A stretch of DNA of 64,000 nucleotides from contig JCKJ01000001.1 in the NCBI GenBank assembly GCA_000525025.1, forward strand, positions 1,550,001 through 1,614,000. Reading direction: 5' to 3'. Made by a program: the position numbers and the translations under genes. The notes below the pieces were generated by a model. It did not search any database. It was not told the origin of the DNA and was given only the letters and a program-made list of their open reading frames with translations. Origin of the DNA: Methylophilaceae bacterium 11 (GTDB lineage: Bacteria > Pseudomonadota > Gammaproteobacteria > Burkholderiales > Methylophilaceae). Shown in pieces: positions 63,416-64,000 of this stretch; position 1 is the first letter of the stretch, and each line of letters begins with the position of its first letter.

Positions 63416-64000
63416 ACATTAAACGATTTTTCGGAAAAAACTCACGCGAAGCGTTGAGCATGGTACGTAAAGCCTTAGGCGAAGACGCGGTGATTATTTC
63501 TAACCGTGCCAGCAATGGTGGCAATGAGATTCTTGCAGTCAGCGAGGCAGACATGCACGCGATGGCGAATCAGTTCAGCCCACTCGGCGCAGATATGCTG
63601 GACAGCCCGACCATGCAGCTCCCACAAGAAACGTTTGAGGATGAAGAGGAAGAGGATTACGCGGATGCGCCTACCCTGCTTTCCATTCTCAATCAAAACA
63701 AACGTGCTGTGAAAGCACCAGAGTTTGTGCCAGAAAAACCCAAAGCGGTAATGCCGGCAGCCAAAGTTTCGCCTAGACAAGAAGCGCATTCTAGACGCGC
63801 AGCTATGGAACAACCAAGTTTTGATATGCAAGCAAATGACGATATGAGCGGCTTGTCTCACCAAGAGTTAAGTCAACAATTTAGCATGATGTTGAATGAG
63901 ATGCGTGGCATGCGTAGCCGTGTGGAAACACAGTTAACGGCCATGGCATGGAACAACAATCTGCAACACAACCCGGTGAAAGCCAAAATATTGAGCACTT
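63412..64000 (+). CDS. flhF: FlhF, flagellar placement GTPase, N-terminal part
   Basis: SRP-type GTPase that sets flagellar position and number. Only the first 196 codons are in the window. The N-terminal FlhF pattern MNIKRFFGKNSREALSMVRKALGEDAVIISNRA is clear, followed by a low-complexity acidic/Pro linker and the start of the helical region before the GTPase. The ATG overlaps the flhA stop (ATGA) and has a GGAGGTC ribosome site. Confidence 0.96.
   Translation, partial: MNIKRFFGKNSREALSMVRKALGEDAVIISNRASNGGNEILAVSEADMHAMANQFSPLGADMLDSPTMQLPQETFEDEEEEDYADAPTLLSILNQNKRAVKAPEFVPEKPKAVMPAAKVSPRQEAHSRRAAMEQPSFDMQANDDMSGLSHQELSQQFSMMLNEMRGMRSRVETQLTAMAWNNNLQHNPVKAKILST

Noticed and set aside
1-64000. 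Insertion sequences, CRISPR arrays or prophage genes
   Set aside because: No transposase, integrase, spacer array or phage structural gene was seen; the only repeats are the short motifs listed and the internal receptor modules.

Overview
The window looks like the chromosome of a methylotrophic betaproteobacterium of the Methylophilaceae (Methylotenera/Methylophilus-like). The evidence is a complete calcium-type methanol dehydrogenase cluster whose MxaF closely resembles Methylophilus MxaF as I remember it, a formaldehyde-activating enzyme (Fae) homologue, moderate-to-low GC, and FlhDC-controlled flagella. Assignments come from reading the translated sequence; no database search was run. Many starts were moved inward from the longest reading frame to an ATG with a better ribosome binding site.

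Region 1 (1-9.6 kb) is a TonB uptake locus: the N-terminus of a TonB-dependent receptor, three related exported proteins in tandem, a DUF6152 protein, exbD-exbB-tonB, and a sigma-54 activator with no sensor domain. Good -24/-12 motifs lie in front of the receptor and in front of tonB, so the activator probably controls uptake. A YVTN beta-propeller protein follows.

Region 2 (9.6-26.6 kb) is methanol oxidation. The minus-strand run mxaF-J-G-I-R-S-A-C-K-L-D is followed by an ABC ATPase, an ABC-2 permease and a GldG-like protein. Two separate histidine kinase/NarL-type regulator pairs bracket it, one downstream and one divergent from mxaF. Stem-loops without U-runs lie after mxaF, mxaG and mxaI and after mxaD; they may set the ratio of the structural subunits to the maturation proteins. 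The mxaF/kinase intergenic region carries a long inverted repeat whose half-site recurs before the next cassette.

Region 3 (26.7-35.3 kb) is mixed: a five-gene cassette of small exported and thioredoxin-like proteins, a secreted trypsin-like protease, a gene-poor stretch with protein relics beside tRNA-Ser(GGA), a membrane adenylate cyclase, and an aldehyde dehydrogenase with a DUF779 partner.

Region 4 (35.3-64 kb) is chemotaxis and flagella. On the minus strand are flhD-flhC, a membrane methyltransferase, motA-motB, a CheZ-like protein, cheY-cheA-cheW, a four-PAS soluble receptor, a small exported protein, three poly-HAMP chemoreceptors, a fae homologue, cheR-cheD-cheB, and cheY-cheZ with its own FliA-type promoter. 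flhB-flhA-flhF run divergently on the plus strand off the right end. The most unusual item is the Fae homologue, a C1-metabolism enzyme with a C-terminal extension, placed between chemoreceptors and cheR.
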